Origin: Sphingobacterium alkalisoli
GTDB taxonomy: Bacteria; Bacteroidota; Bacteroidia; Sphingobacteriales; Sphingobacteriaceae
Reading direction: 5' to 3'
Length of the DNA stretch: 64,000 nucleotides
Assembly (NCBI RefSeq): GCF_005049105.1
Contig: NZ_SUKA01000002.1
Coordinates: 434,001-498,000 of the forward strand
Part shown: positions 1 to 9,138 of the stretch, one piece after another
How positions within the stretch are numbered: the first letter of the stretch is position 1
Layout of the letters: the number at the start of each line of letters is the position of its first letter
Program-made: the position numbers and the translations under genes
Notes under the pieces: generated by a model
The model's database searches: none
The model's input: the letters and a program-made list of their open reading frames with translations, nothing else
What the model was told of the DNA's origin: nothing

Positions 1-1
1 A

Positions 2-916
2 ATAGTAGCTACACTTCAAGAGAAGGGAGCTATGGAGTATACCACCGTTGTTGTCACAGAAGGTAATAATGCACCTGGTTTAAAATATATTGCTCCATAT
101 GCGGCAACTAGTATTGCCGAATATTTTATGGAGCAGGGCCGTGATGTGCTGATTATTTACGATGACCTTACCAATCATGCGAGGGCATACCGCGAACTCT
201 CACTTTTACTTCGAAGACCTCCGGGGCGTGAAGCATTCCCTGGCGATATTTTCTACATCCATTCGCGTTTATTGGAAAGATCTACTCATTTAAGTGATGA
301 ACTGAAAGGTGGTTCGCTAACGGCACTACCAATAATCGAAACCGAGGCACAAAATATTTCCGCTTACATACCTACTAATCTTATTTCTATTACCGACGGT
401 CAGATTTATCTATCACCCAAAATGTTTGAGTTAGGTATTCTACCAGCAGTGGATGTAGGAAAGTCCGTTTCCCGTGTTGGAGGGAAGGCACAATTGCCAG
501 CCTACCGCTCCGTAACAGGTGATCTAAAACTGGCTTATTCTCAATTTGAGGAATTAGAAAACTATGCCCGTTTTGGCACTCGGCTAGATGAAGCAACTAG
601 GCATACAATAGCTCATGGAAAGCGTATTCGTAACTGGCTTAAGCAAGATGAACTTCAACCATTGTCCGTTCCCGAGCAGGTCGTACAATTAATTGCGCTT
701 ACAGAAGGCCTATTTGATCATATACCTCTTGAAAAGATGAAGGAAGCGGTAGCAGCATTAATGAATAGCATTAGCTCATTGCCTGAAGAACTCGTGAAGC
801 ATGTTTTTTCGGATAGCCCCCTTGGCCAGGAAGATAAAGTAGCTATCGTAAAAAACGCTAGTGATATACTATCAGTTTTCCAGACCGACCCAAAAATTAT
901 AACGAAAACAACATAA
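2..916 (+). CDS. atpA: N-type F1Fo-ATPase alpha subunit, 5' truncated
   Basis: C-terminal three fifths of an ATP synthase alpha subunit; the reading frame is open from base 2, so the true start lies outside the window and the internal Met at 32 is not a start. The stretch [20 protein letters not shown] and the following [12 protein letters not shown] and SRLLERS segments are the conserved alpha core, and [15 protein letters not shown] belongs to the C-terminal half. Sequence style and gene order (alpha directly followed by gamma, no delta subunit) fit the alternative N-ATPase operon, whose usual order ends b-alpha-gamma. It would act at the cytoplasmic membrane as part of the F1 head in ion-driven ATP synthesis or ATP-driven ion export. 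Its stop codon overlaps the gamma start by one base (TAATG). The family assignment is firm; N-type rather than housekeeping is an inference from order and wording. Confidence 0.9.
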   Translation: MVATLQEKGAMEYTTVVVTEGNNAPGLKYIAPYAATSIAEYFMEQGRDVLIIYDDLTNHARAYRELSLLLRRPPGREAFPGDIFYIHSRLLERSTHLSDELKGGSLTALPIIETEAQNISAYIPTNLISITDGQIYLSPKMFELGILPAVDVGKSVSRVGGKAQLPAYRSVTGDLKLAYSQFEELENYARFGTRLDEATRHTIAHGKRIRNWLKQDELQPLSVPEQVVQLIALTEGLFDHIPLEKMKEAVAALMNSISSLPEELVKHVFSDSPLGQEDKVAIVKNASDILSVFQTDPKIITKTT

Positions 917-1812
917 TGGATACGTTGGAAAGCATACTAGGCAAGCTTGAAAGTGCAACAGATATACACTCGGTTGTAAAGACAATGAAAGCGGTGGCAG
1001 CTTCCAATATACACCAGTACGAATTGGCTGTGGATTCTTTAGGAGAATATTACCATACGGTTACGCTAGGACTTGCAGCTTGCTTTAGAGCTATGGAGTT
1101 CAAAGCGATTTATAATATTGATTTGCTGGAGAAAATGCATGAAGGCAAGATAGCGGTTATTGTATTCGGCTCCGATCAGGGACTTGTGGGACGATTTAAT
1201 GATTCACTTACCGATTTTGTTGTTAAATCTTTGAATGATATGCAAGGAAATAAAGCAATCTGGGCGGTTGGTGAGCGGATACAATTGCTTTTAGATGATC
1301 AGAGGCTAAACTGTAATAAGCTTTTCAACGTGCCAAATACCGTTCATGCTATCGCATCGCTAGTCGGGGAAGTGTTGGTTAAAGCCCAGCAAAGCATGGA
1401 AATAGAAGGTATAAGATCACTTTATATCTTTCACAACAAACCTGAGACGCATGGAGGTTATACGCCTACCATGCAAAGGTTATTGCCTTTAGATGCCGCG
1501 TGGAGCCACACATTCCATAGAATGCAATGGCCAACGAAAAAAATACCTGAGATAGTGGGATCGTCAAAATCGACTCTACAAGCTCTGATACATGAATATC
1601 TTTTTGTATCCCTATTTAAAGCTTGTGCAGAGTCACTTGCCAGTGAAAACACCAGCCGCCTTAGCGCCATGCAAAGGGCGGAGAAAAATATTGATGAGCT
1701 ATTAGACGATCTCAACCAAAATTTTCACCGACTTCGGCAGAGTGCCATAGATGAGGAACTTTTTGATGTGGTAGCTGGTTTTGAAGCCATGAATAAAGTA
1801 CCTTTAAAATGA
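916..1812 (+). CDS. atpG: N-type F1Fo-ATPase gamma subunit
   Basis: 298-residue gamma subunit, the rotating central stalk of F1. The N-terminal helix (ESILGKLESATDIHSVVKTM) carries the canonical pattern of gamma subunits, followed by the FGSDQGLVGRFN motif in the Rossmann-like domain (about residues 85-100) and a long C-terminal coiled-coil helix with SRLSAMQRAEKNIDELL (about 248-265). It overlaps the alpha stop by one base, so the two are translationally coupled. Being last after alpha is the arrangement known for N-ATPase operons; the housekeeping operon of Bacteroidota is normally split and ordered differently. A 22-codon reading frame overlaps its stop (ATGATG at 1809) but is not convincing as a gene. 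Confidence 0.9.
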   Translation: MDTLESILGKLESATDIHSVVKTMKAVAASNIHQYELAVDSLGEYYHTVTLGLAACFRAMEFKAIYNIDLLEKMHEGKIAVIVFGSDQGLVGRFNDSLTDFVVKSLNDMQGNKAIWAVGERIQLLLDDQRLNCNKLFNVPNTVHAIASLVGEVLVKAQQSMEIEGIRSLYIFHNKPETHGGYTPTMQRLLPLDAAWSHTFHRMQWPTKKIPEIVGSSKSTLQALIHEYLFVSLFKACAESLASENTSRLSAMQRAEKNIDELLDDLNQNFHRLRQSAIDEELFDVVAGFEAMNKVPLK

Positions 1813-2146
1813 TGATTGCCAAATCTGAATTCCTTAAGAAAATGTTAGTGTATACGAGGTTCATCGTAGCTAAATAAGACTTCCTCTCACACCTTTCTTG
1901 TAAATCTGATTCGTAGTAATCAGCCCCTTACTCCGTTAAGTTAATGATAACTTAATTTCGGGATAGTATTGTATTAATAAACAATGTTTAATATTGCTTA
2001 ACATTTCAGCACGACAAATGGACAGACCTAGGTCTTGCTGATTATTGGAAAATAGTAATTATTAACACATATGAAATGTTCATGGCTCCGAAAAAGCAAT
2101 ACACATGAATATTCCATATAACTACTAAAAGTCAATTAATATACAT
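1813..2146. other. Intergenic region between ATPase and phosphonate-type regulon
   Basis: 334 bases without a convincing gene. It holds a 22-codon reading frame (1809-1877) overlapping the gamma stop, an AT-rich stretch, and a 29-base inverted-repeat motif at 1974-2002 that recurs upstream of the PbfA-like gene and near the regulator gene. The promoter for the nine-gene operon starting at 2147 must lie here, leaving roughly 140 bases between the motif and the start codon, so a long 5' leader is possible. No strong terminator for the ATPase operon was found. Confidence 0.6.
1974..2002 (+). promoter_or_regulatory. Regulon operator, copy A (upstream of SusCD operon)
   Basis: 29 bases built as TAAAC (1978) - 3 - GTTTA (1986) - 7 - TTAAC (1998). 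It matches the 29-base copy upstream of pbfA (15667-15695) at 24 of 29 positions, counted by hand. The inverted-repeat halves and recurrence at the other promoters of the 2-21 kb block make it a likely operator for the XRE-cupin regulator encoded at 20649. The shared motif is seen directly; the binding protein is inferred. Confidence 0.65.
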
Positions 2147-4555
2147 ATGAAATTATTACCGAAAGACGTTTGGAAATTTACCGTGGCTGTATTTGCTTCG
2201 TTCGCGGGGCTGCCCAGCATCCAGGCGCAGGAAATCTTAGTGCTGGACAGCCTGCCTGCAACAAATACGGCCAGTTTGGAAAATCTACTACAGGGTCAGG
2301 TCGCTGGGTTGCAGGTTAAAAGTTGGACGGGTACAGCGGGGAGCCAGTCGATCATTAATTTGCGTGGTCTACATCTTAACACGACCGATGAGTCGACCAT
2401 GCCTCTTTTTATGGTAAACGGGGTGCCCATCATCGCGAATCCCTCTGCGGTGACCGGTATCAATCCACTGACGTATTACAGCGCCGAACAGATCGAGCGG
2501 GTAGAAATCATCAAAGACATCGATCAGTTGGCTGCACTGGGTGTACAAGCACCGAATGGTGCGATCAACCTCATTATTAAAGAAGGCACATCGGGGCCAC
2601 TTCATGTGCATGCCCATGCCGCTGCAGGGGTGGATTATGTAGCCGGGTTCGATGCCGAAAAGGATGCCTTCTATAATTACCATTCGGCGTCGCGCGAGGC
2701 AGTCTATGCGAAGCAGTCGCTCATTCAACGGCAGCATATTTCGGTGGATGGCGGTGGCGATTACGGTTCATACCTGTTCGGGATGAACAACTATATGGCT
2801 TCTGGCGCGATCAAGGACGCGGGTTTCCAGCGGCAGAATTTATTCGTGAATGCGAAGTATAAAATTGCCGAGCCGTTTTCCATACAGTTTTACACGAACC
2901 TCGCGCTTGCCGATAGGGACGGGCGGTATGCAGGGCAGTACAACCGCGACCTATCCGGTACGGAAGTAGCCGATGAAGGCTTTTTTATGGACGATAATAA
3001 AAATGTCGGTCTTCTTTCATCCATGGACCTCGTCTATCGTTTTTCACCTAACTTCCATCTCCGTTCGGTAGCGGGCCTATCCTACGAAACTGCCGGAAGG
3101 GACCTGTATATTCCATCGAATATCTTGGATGGCGAGGTGCTGGCAGGTAGTGAGGCCTTTAAGCGACAGATGCTGAGCGTACATACCAGCCTGAACTACA
3201 CGCACCAGTTTTCAGAATTACTGAACCTCAAGGTTACCGTAGGGAATCAGGTTGTCAATTCCGATTACCGGATTACAGCCGTGGAAGGCATGAAAGGCTT
3301 GGAAAGTGGAGGTTCGGATTATGTGAAAGTGGTTACCGGATACAATGCGAACCAGGCCAAGGCCTATTCGGACAGCGAACGGGAGAAGTTGCTTTCGTTC
3401 TACGGTACACTCAACTGGGATTATAAACAGAAGTTCTTTTTAAACATGGTCGCCCGTGCAGATGGCAGCTCGTTGTATCAAAATAAGTGGGCGTTTTATC
3501 CGGCACTAAGCCTCGTCTACGACCTGCGCGAAGATACGGATCTGCCCGCCCGATTTAAAGTCGGATATGGTAAGACCGGACAACGATCGGGACCGGAACA
3601 ATATCGCGGGGAGCTCGTAGGCCTAGGAGATTATTACGGCGGCAATAAGCTTGGCATTACGCAGCTGTATGCACCTTTTACCGATGCAAAAAGCGTGGAT
3701 ATTTATCAATTTGATGCAAAGGTTGATGTGGATATACAGTCTTACCTGCGCATGGAACTGGGTTATTTCAATAAGCGGTACCGTGATTTTACCTACATGC
3801 GCTTTCTACCGAATATACAGGGGTTAGACTATGCCTTTGAAACGGGTGCTGCGCTGCAGTTGCATGGACTGGAAATGAATGTGCAGGGGCAATGGATACG
3901 CCGAAAGGCATTTTCTTGGGCCAGCAATTTGAATGTGGCAGCCTACCGAAATAGCGTAACGGAGCTACCTGCGGATCTGCAGCAAACCAGCTTAGCCCAC
4001 CTTTCTGCTTTGACGACCGGCGATCGGATCAGTTCGCTCGTAGCTTACGAAGGCAGCCAAAGTCGTATCATAGGTAACAGCCAACCGGAGCTGTTTGGTG
4101 GTCTTACGAATGATTTACGTGTTGGAAAGGTAGCCCTTGGTTTTACGTTGACCTATAGCTTTGGAGCCGATGCGGTGCTGGAATCATACGAAAGTGCGTA
4201 TGTGGCAGAGCAGCTACAGACCGGATTTCCAATGGCTACCGGTGAGACTGCGTTTTATTTTAAAAATGACCTCGGTAAGGAGAGCTTCCGGTATCAGGGC
4301 ATCGAGCGCATAGAATCGGTGGATTTTGTCCGCTTGGGCAGAGTCGGTGTTGCCTACCACTTTGGCGATGACCTACAGAAATGGAAAATTAGAGATGCGG
4401 CACTGATCCTGACGGGCGAAAACTTATGGACCTTTTCCAGTTATTCAGGACTCAACCCGGAGGAAAATATAACGGGCATCCGTAAAGCCGATCTGGGCTA
4501 CACGGGCACCGCCTTACCCGCGTCGATCGTTCTGGGCATGAAACTTACTTTTTAA
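2147..4555 (+). CDS. Compact SusC/RagA-type TonB-dependent outer-membrane receptor
   Basis: 802-residue outer-membrane receptor with a signal peptide ending near PSIQAQ. The plug begins almost at once (about residues 40-145, ENLLQGQVAGLQV, LFMVNGVPI, VEIIKDIDQLAALGVQAPNG) and a beta-barrel follows to the C-terminal TGTALPASIVLGMKLTF. It lacks both the N-terminal carboxypeptidase-D-like domain and the STN signalling domain seen in the other SusC proteins here, and no VVVVGYG-type TonB-box region is visible, so it is about 200 residues shorter than usual. It heads a nine-gene operon and pairs with the SusD-like gene that follows. Lack of STN means it is not controlled by a FecR/sigma pair; the upstream operator points to the XRE-cupin regulator. 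The substrate is unknown but by context may be a phosphonate- or phosphoester-containing molecule. Confidence 0.85.
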   Translation: MKLLPKDVWKFTVAVFASFAGLPSIQAQEILVLDSLPATNTASLENLLQGQVAGLQVKSWTGTAGSQSIINLRGLHLNTTDESTMPLFMVNGVPIIANPSAVTGINPLTYYSAEQIERVEIIKDIDQLAALGVQAPNGAINLIIKEGTSGPLHVHAHAAAGVDYVAGFDAEKDAFYNYHSASREAVYAKQSLIQRQHISVDGGGDYGSYLFGMNNYMASGAIKDAGFQRQNLFVNAKYKIAEPFSIQFYTNLALADRDGRYAGQYNRDLSGTEVADEGFFMDDNKNVGLLSSMDLVYRFSPNFHLRSVAGLSYETAGRDLYIPSNILDGEVLAGSEAFKRQMLSVHTSLNYTHQFSELLNLKVTVGNQVVNSDYRITAVEGMKGLESGGSDYVKVVTGYNANQAKAYSDSEREKLLSFYGTLNWDYKQKFFLNMVARADGSSLYQNKWAFYPALSLVYDLREDTDLPARFKVGYGKTGQRSGPEQYRGELVGLGDYYGGNKLGITQLYAPFTDAKSVDIYQFDAKVDVDIQSYLRMELGYFNKRYRDFTYMRFLPNIQGLDYAFETGAALQLHGLEMNVQGQWIRRKAFSWASNLNVAAYRNSVTELPADLQQTSLAHLSALTTGDRISSLVAYEGSQSRIIGNSQPELFGGLTNDLRVGKVALGFTLTYSFGADAVLESYESAYVAEQLQTGFPMATGETAFYFKNDLGKESFRYQGIERIESVDFVRLGRVGVAYHFGDDLQKWKIRDAALILTGENLWTFSSYSGLNPEENITGIRKADLGYTGTALPASIVLGMKLTF

Positions 4556-4641
4556 TACGCGATATGAGAATCAATTCAATAGGAGGTTGCGGTATCCAAA
4601 ATACGGAGTCCTTCCAGATAAACGACATAAAAAATACGGTG

Positions 4642-5943
4642 ATGAATAAAATAAAGCCTATAACATGGTGCGCGCTCGTAGCCTTGTTACCTTTCATATT
4701 CTCCTCCTGTGAGGATTACCTCACCATTGATGAAGTGGAGAATAGAACCATAGCGACTGACTATTACGACTCGCCACAGAAACTCGAGCAGGCCGTAATC
4801 GGCATCTATGTGGATATGCGACGGGCGCTGCTGCATAACCATGCCTGGTTGATGTACGGCGAAGGCCGTGCCGGTGATCTTACCCTGGAGCTGGATATGA
4901 TGGATGATGTGGCAGCACAGCGATTAACGAACGGTACCTTACCGTTGAGACAGCTCACAGACTGGGGCTATTTTTATGATGCCATACAGGATGCGAACCA
5001 CCTGCTCGAAAAATTAGGCCCCGCAAAAGGGGAGCTGTTGAGCAGCTACCAATATAATCTGTACCGTGGCGAAGCACTGGCGCTGAAGTCTATGGCGTAC
5101 TTCTACCTCACCCGTATCTGGGGAGCGGTGCCTTCTGCGGAGGCAGCGGATCGTGGTACGTTACTGAACCAGCAAGAGGTGCTGACACGCTGTGTACAGT
5201 GGGCGGCAGAAGCAAAACCTTTATTGCCACGTCTCTTGTTAAACGACGATGGTATTGTCAGTACGGCGCTAACGGAGGTGCGGTTTAATAAGACTGCAGT
5301 AAGTTTATTACTGGCGCACGAACAACTGTGGCTGGGTAAAGGCCAGGAAGCGTATGACGGATTGACCGCTGTTTTTGAAGGGCAGGGTACGAACAGCCTT
5401 TCCAACTTCGGCTTGTCGTTGGGGAAGGATAGTAACCCTGATATCACGCAGCAACCGTACAGCGGCAACCCCATACACATAACCAAGGAAAAACTAGAGG
5501 CTATCTATCCCGTAGGGGATACGCGGCGATCGATGTTTACCATCCCGGCGACGGGAACGACGGCTTCCTTAATTGTTGCCAAACAGGACCTGTTAATGAT
5601 CTATTCGACGAAAGAGATCAATCTGCTAATGGCGGAAGCGGCATGGCTCGCCGGACAGCTGGAGGCTGCCAAGTCGTATTTAACGATGGCGGCTGCGGGT
5701 GCGACGGAAAACTATGCACTGCTCACTGCGGGTACGTTTGCCGATGCCCTGCTACGCGAAAGGCACCGGATACTGATGGGGTCGGGGCAGCGTTTTTTTG
5801 ACCTGATCCGGTTCGATAAGGTCGGGCAGTTCCTTCCTTCGTATACGGAAGGCGATTTGGCTCAGGGAGCGGCCTATTGGCCCTTGTCGGCGCAAAGTAT
5901 ACAAACGAATGGACTCGCGCAAAATGAATACTGGTCTAACTAA
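4642..5943 (+). CDS. SusD/RagB-type surface lipoprotein
   Basis: 433-residue lipoprotein of the SusD family, the substrate-binding lid of the preceding SusC. I chose the ATG at 4642 rather than 4564 because only this start gives a proper lipoprotein signal (MNKIKPITW... ending FIFSSC). SusD hallmarks are the N-terminal EDYLTIDE segment after the cysteine, TPR-like helices (ALALKSMAYFYLTRIWGAVP, about residues 140-160) and a C-terminal RERHRILMGSGQRFFDLIRF stretch near residues 370-390, typical of RagB/SusD. It is somewhat shorter than most SusD proteins (about 500), matching its compact SusC partner. It sits in the operon 86 bases after that gene. Confidence 0.85.
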   Translation: MNKIKPITWCALVALLPFIFSSCEDYLTIDEVENRTIATDYYDSPQKLEQAVIGIYVDMRRALLHNHAWLMYGEGRAGDLTLELDMMDDVAAQRLTNGTLPLRQLTDWGYFYDAIQDANHLLEKLGPAKGELLSSYQYNLYRGEALALKSMAYFYLTRIWGAVPSAEAADRGTLLNQQEVLTRCVQWAAEAKPLLPRLLLNDDGIVSTALTEVRFNKTAVSLLLAHEQLWLGKGQEAYDGLTAVFEGQGTNSLSNFGLSLGKDSNPDITQQPYSGNPIHITKEKLEAIYPVGDTRRSMFTIPATGTTASLIVAKQDLLMIYSTKEINLLMAEAAWLAGQLEAAKSYLTMAAAGATENYALLTAGTFADALLRERHRILMGSGQRFFDLIRFDKVGQFLPSYTEGDLAQGAAYWPLSAQSIQTNGLAQNEYWSN

Positions 5944-5980
5944 GAGATAACTGAAAGTGATAATTACGAATGTAACATAG

Positions 5981-8900
5981 ATGCAAATGAAGGCAATAGT
6001 AAAAGGTATATATTTTCTGTTCTGGATGATGACAATCCCCGTACTCCTCATGGCGCAGGGGGTAAAGTCAGGGAAAGTCGTGGATCAGCAAGGGAACGCC
6101 ATTGTGGGTGCTACCGTCAAGGTGAAAGGTACGACGCGCAGTGCAAAAACGGATGATGCAGGGGTATTTACCCTGATGCTCCAGCAGGGCGACGTCATCG
6201 TGACGAGCTCGGTGGGTTTTAAAGCTACGGAACGTGTTTATTCGGCTACCGACAGGCTGCTGATCGAACTGGAGGAAAACCAATCCCGGATCGACGATGT
6301 CGTGGTGGTCGGCTACGGTTCGCAGACTAGAAAGGAACTTACGGGAGCGGTCTCGACGCTTAAAATGGAAGAGAATACGGAAAACCAGGTGGCCGAGTCG
6401 TTTGAATCGATGATGCAGGGCCGCGTGGCGGGGGTGAATATCCAGCTGAATTCCGGCGAACCGGGTGCCACACCCAATGTGATAATCCGCGGGTTGGCTG
6501 CGGTAAGCCGCGACGATGGTTCGGCCATATCGGAGCCTTTATATGTCGTGGATGGCGTGCCGATTATCTCCCGTACGAGTGATGAATTTGCGGTGACCAG
6601 CACCAATGTACTGGCGGATCTTAACCCAAGCGACATCGAGGAGGTAACGGTATTGAAGGATGCCTATGCTGCGGCCATATATGGTTCACGGGCGGCCAAC
6701 GGGGTGATCTTAATTACGACCAAGAAAGGGAAAAGAGGCAAGCCGCAGATCAATATCAACAGCCGTACGGGTATTAATTTTGTACCCCGCTTGCTGGATG
6801 TGGCAGGGGGCCAGAAAGAACGGGAACAGGTGGCCCGCCTATATGAGCTTTATGCGCCTTATGGTGTGGCCATGCCGAGCATGTACACCGATGTAACCAA
6901 TCCATTTTACAACAACTCATCCGATTGGCAGGATTACCTGTACAATACGGCCGTAACGCAGGATTACAATGCCTCGGTACGCGGTGCGGGTGATTTTGGC
7001 CAGTATAGCGTAAGTATGGGATACTTGGATAACAAAGGGATCTTATTTAATACGGGCTTTAAACGCTATAGTACAATGACCAATACCACCTTTAACGCGT
7101 TAAACAACGCGCTGGTGATCAACAATACCTTAGCGCTGTCGCGTACGGATCAGACACGTAACCCTGACCCCTTCGCTACAGAGGATGAAGCCGAGAGAGA
7201 GAAGAATCCAACGGCGCTTTCTACGAATTACTCATCCTTGTTGCCGCTCCCTAACGATCCTATGGTGGCTGGATCCGAAGTATACGGTCTTGGAAGGATT
7301 GCTAATGTAAACGACCGTGTCCGCTTTAGCTCAGATGCTTCGCTGAAAATTCTGAAAGATCTGACCTATAAAATGAGTTTAAGTCTGGAATATACGCGGG
7401 CCATGAAAGACGAATTCAGCCAATCCCGTCGTACCTTATGGGGTACGAATAAAAGTGGTGTGGGGGAAAGCCGCAACCTGCTGTTTCAAAATACCCTTAA
7501 TTATACGCCCCGCTTTGGCGAAGGTCACAACCTAAGCATTTTGGTAGGGCAGAGTGCCGAAAAAATGGAATCAAAAGTGACCAATGTGAGCAGCGTAGCC
7601 AGTGCGCCCTTGCTATCCAACAATGTGAAATGGCCTGGAGAAAATGATATCGGTACGAGCAACTACGGCGCGAATACCTTACTGTCTTATTTCAGCCGTG
7701 TGGATTATTCCTTTAATCAGAAATACCTATTGGGGGCTTCTATCCGTACGGATGGATCCTCCAAATTTGGACAGGCTAACCGCTGGGGGCTATTCCCTTC
7801 GGTATCGGCAGGTTGGAACTTCAACAAAGAAAGCTTATTTGCGGATTGGGAATGGTTGAACAACGGTAAAATACGGGGTAGCTACGGTCTTTCAGGTACT
7901 ACCTGGGATGAGAATTACCTGGCCCTGGGCGTCATGAACGGCGGTTCGCTGGATCAGTACCAATCCCTCTTGCAGATTACATACGGAGGTATTGGGGGTT
8001 TTACACCGACCTGGTACAACGGTTTTAAAAATGAAGACCTCACCTGGGTGAAAAGCCAGATGGGCAATATCGGTCTAGATCTGTCGCTCTTTAATAACAA
8101 GGTAGAAGTAGTGGTGGACGTGTACGAGAAGTTGACGAAAGGATTGCTGTTAACAACTTCTTTGCCGACAACTTCGGGGTATAATGAAGTGTATCGCAAT
8201 GCAGCCGATGTGCTGAATCGGGGAGTGGAATTTACGCTAAATACCAACCTGAAATCGACTAGGGATTTCAGTTGGAATATGGGACTTAATTTTGCATACA
8301 ACAAAAACCGCGTGGTCGCCCTTCCTGATGGAAATGCGGATATCATCAAGATCGGCAAGTCTGGTCAGGATTTTGGTTCGATCGTACGCTCCGGGGCACC
8401 GCTTAACGGGTTCTTTTTCTACGAATCCCAGGGGATCTACCAAAGTGAACATGAAATTCCGATCGATGCAAAGACCGGAAGACGCTTAGTCGGCCTGCAG
8501 AATAAAAAACTGGCGGTAGGAGACCGGAATTTTAAAGATCAGAACGACGATTTTAACATCGATGTGGACGATCGGGTTTTAGCTGGAGACCCCAACCCAA
8601 AATGGACGGGCGGATGGACAAACGACTTTTATTATAAGGGCTTCTCATTTAACGTGGTGTCAACTTTCGTCATTGGTCGCGATATTGTCAATACCGAACT
8701 TCTGGATAGGCTACGATTTGGTAAGGACTTCGCCGGCAAGTCTTCGATGCCCGACTTTGACCGCTATTCCATCTGGGAAAAAAGCGGTGACCAGGCTCGT
8801 TATCCAACACTAAATCCGTGGAATGACGCTTCGCAGATCGTGAATTATGATTCGGAATATGTGGAAGATGGATCCTATTTCAAGATCAAATCGGCCACCT

Positions 8901-9100
8901 TGGCGTACACCGTACCGAAACTGCTGCTCAAGCGGATTCCGTTCGACCGGGTACGCGTGTACTGCACGGTAGATAATCTGGTGACTTTCCAAAACTACAG
9001 TGGTCCGGACGCAGAACTGGTTACACTCGATGGGTTTGATAATTCGGGTGGCTACCCGATGCGGCGGATGGTGTTATTCGGCCTTTCCCTGGGACTTTAA
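5981..9100 (+). CDS. SusC/RagA-type TonB-dependent receptor with carboxypeptidase-like domain
   Basis: 1039-residue full-size SusC. A signal peptide (to about residue 25, LLMAQG) is followed by a carboxypeptidase-D regulatory-like domain (about 28-105, SGKVVDQQGNAIVGATVKVKG), the VVVVGYGSQTRKELTGAVST plug start (about 108-127), plug motifs LYVVDGVPI and GSRAANGVILITTKKGKRGK, and a long barrel ending with VLFGLSLGL. No STN domain is present, so it is not a transducer for a FecR anti-sigma factor. It is the second SusC in the operon and differs in length and domain build from the first; the two pairs may recognise different parts or sizes of one substrate. The start could also be the Met two codons downstream. 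Confidence 0.9.
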   Translation: MQMKAIVKGIYFLFWMMTIPVLLMAQGVKSGKVVDQQGNAIVGATVKVKGTTRSAKTDDAGVFTLMLQQGDVIVTSSVGFKATERVYSATDRLLIELEENQSRIDDVVVVGYGSQTRKELTGAVSTLKMEENTENQVAESFESMMQGRVAGVNIQLNSGEPGATPNVIIRGLAAVSRDDGSAISEPLYVVDGVPIISRTSDEFAVTSTNVLADLNPSDIEEVTVLKDAYAAAIYGSRAANGVILITTKKGKRGKPQININSRTGINFVPRLLDVAGGQKEREQVARLYELYAPYGVAMPSMYTDVTNPFYNNSSDWQDYLYNTAVTQDYNASVRGAGDFGQYSVSMGYLDNKGILFNTGFKRYSTMTNTTFNALNNALVINNTLALSRTDQTRNPDPFATEDEAEREKNPTALSTNYSSLLPLPNDPMVAGSEVYGLGRIANVNDRVRFSSDASLKILKDLTYKMSLSLEYTRAMKDEFSQSRRTLWGTNKSGVGESRNLLFQNTLNYTPRFGEGHNLSILVGQSAEKMESKVTNVSSVASAPLLSNNVKWPGENDIGTSNYGANTLLSYFSRVDYSFNQKYLLGASIRTDGSSKFGQANRWGLFPSVSAGWNFNKESLFADWEWLNNGKIRGSYGLSGTTWDENYLALGVMNGGSLDQYQSLLQITYGGIGGFTPTWYNGFKNEDLTWVKSQMGNIGLDLSLFNNKVEVVVDVYEKLTKGLLLTTSLPTTSGYNEVYRNAADVLNRGVEFTLNTNLKSTRDFSWNMGLNFAYNKNRVVALPDGNADIIKIGKSGQDFGSIVRSGAPLNGFFFYESQGIYQSEHEIPIDAKTGRRLVGLQNKKLAVGDRNFKDQNDDFNIDVDDRVLAGDPNPKWTGGWTNDFYYKGFSFNVVSTFVIGRDIVNTELLDRLRFGKDFAGKSSMPDFDRYSIWEKSGDQARYPTLNPWNDASQIVNYDSEYVEDGSYFKIKSATLAYTVPKLLLKRIPFDRVRVYCTVDNLVTFQNYSGPDAELVTLDGFDNSGGYPMRRMVLFGLSLGL

Positions 9101-9138
9101 AAAATTGATGGTTTATGTATACAAATAGCAATACAGGT

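Noticed and set aside
1809..1877. 22-codon reading frame overlapping the gamma stop by ATGA
   Set aside because: No recognisable sequence, no ribosome-binding site beyond the overlap itself; a chance frame is as likely.
4564..4641. Upstream start for the first SusD gene
   Set aside because: The added 26 residues precede a complete lipoprotein signal, which would then be internal.
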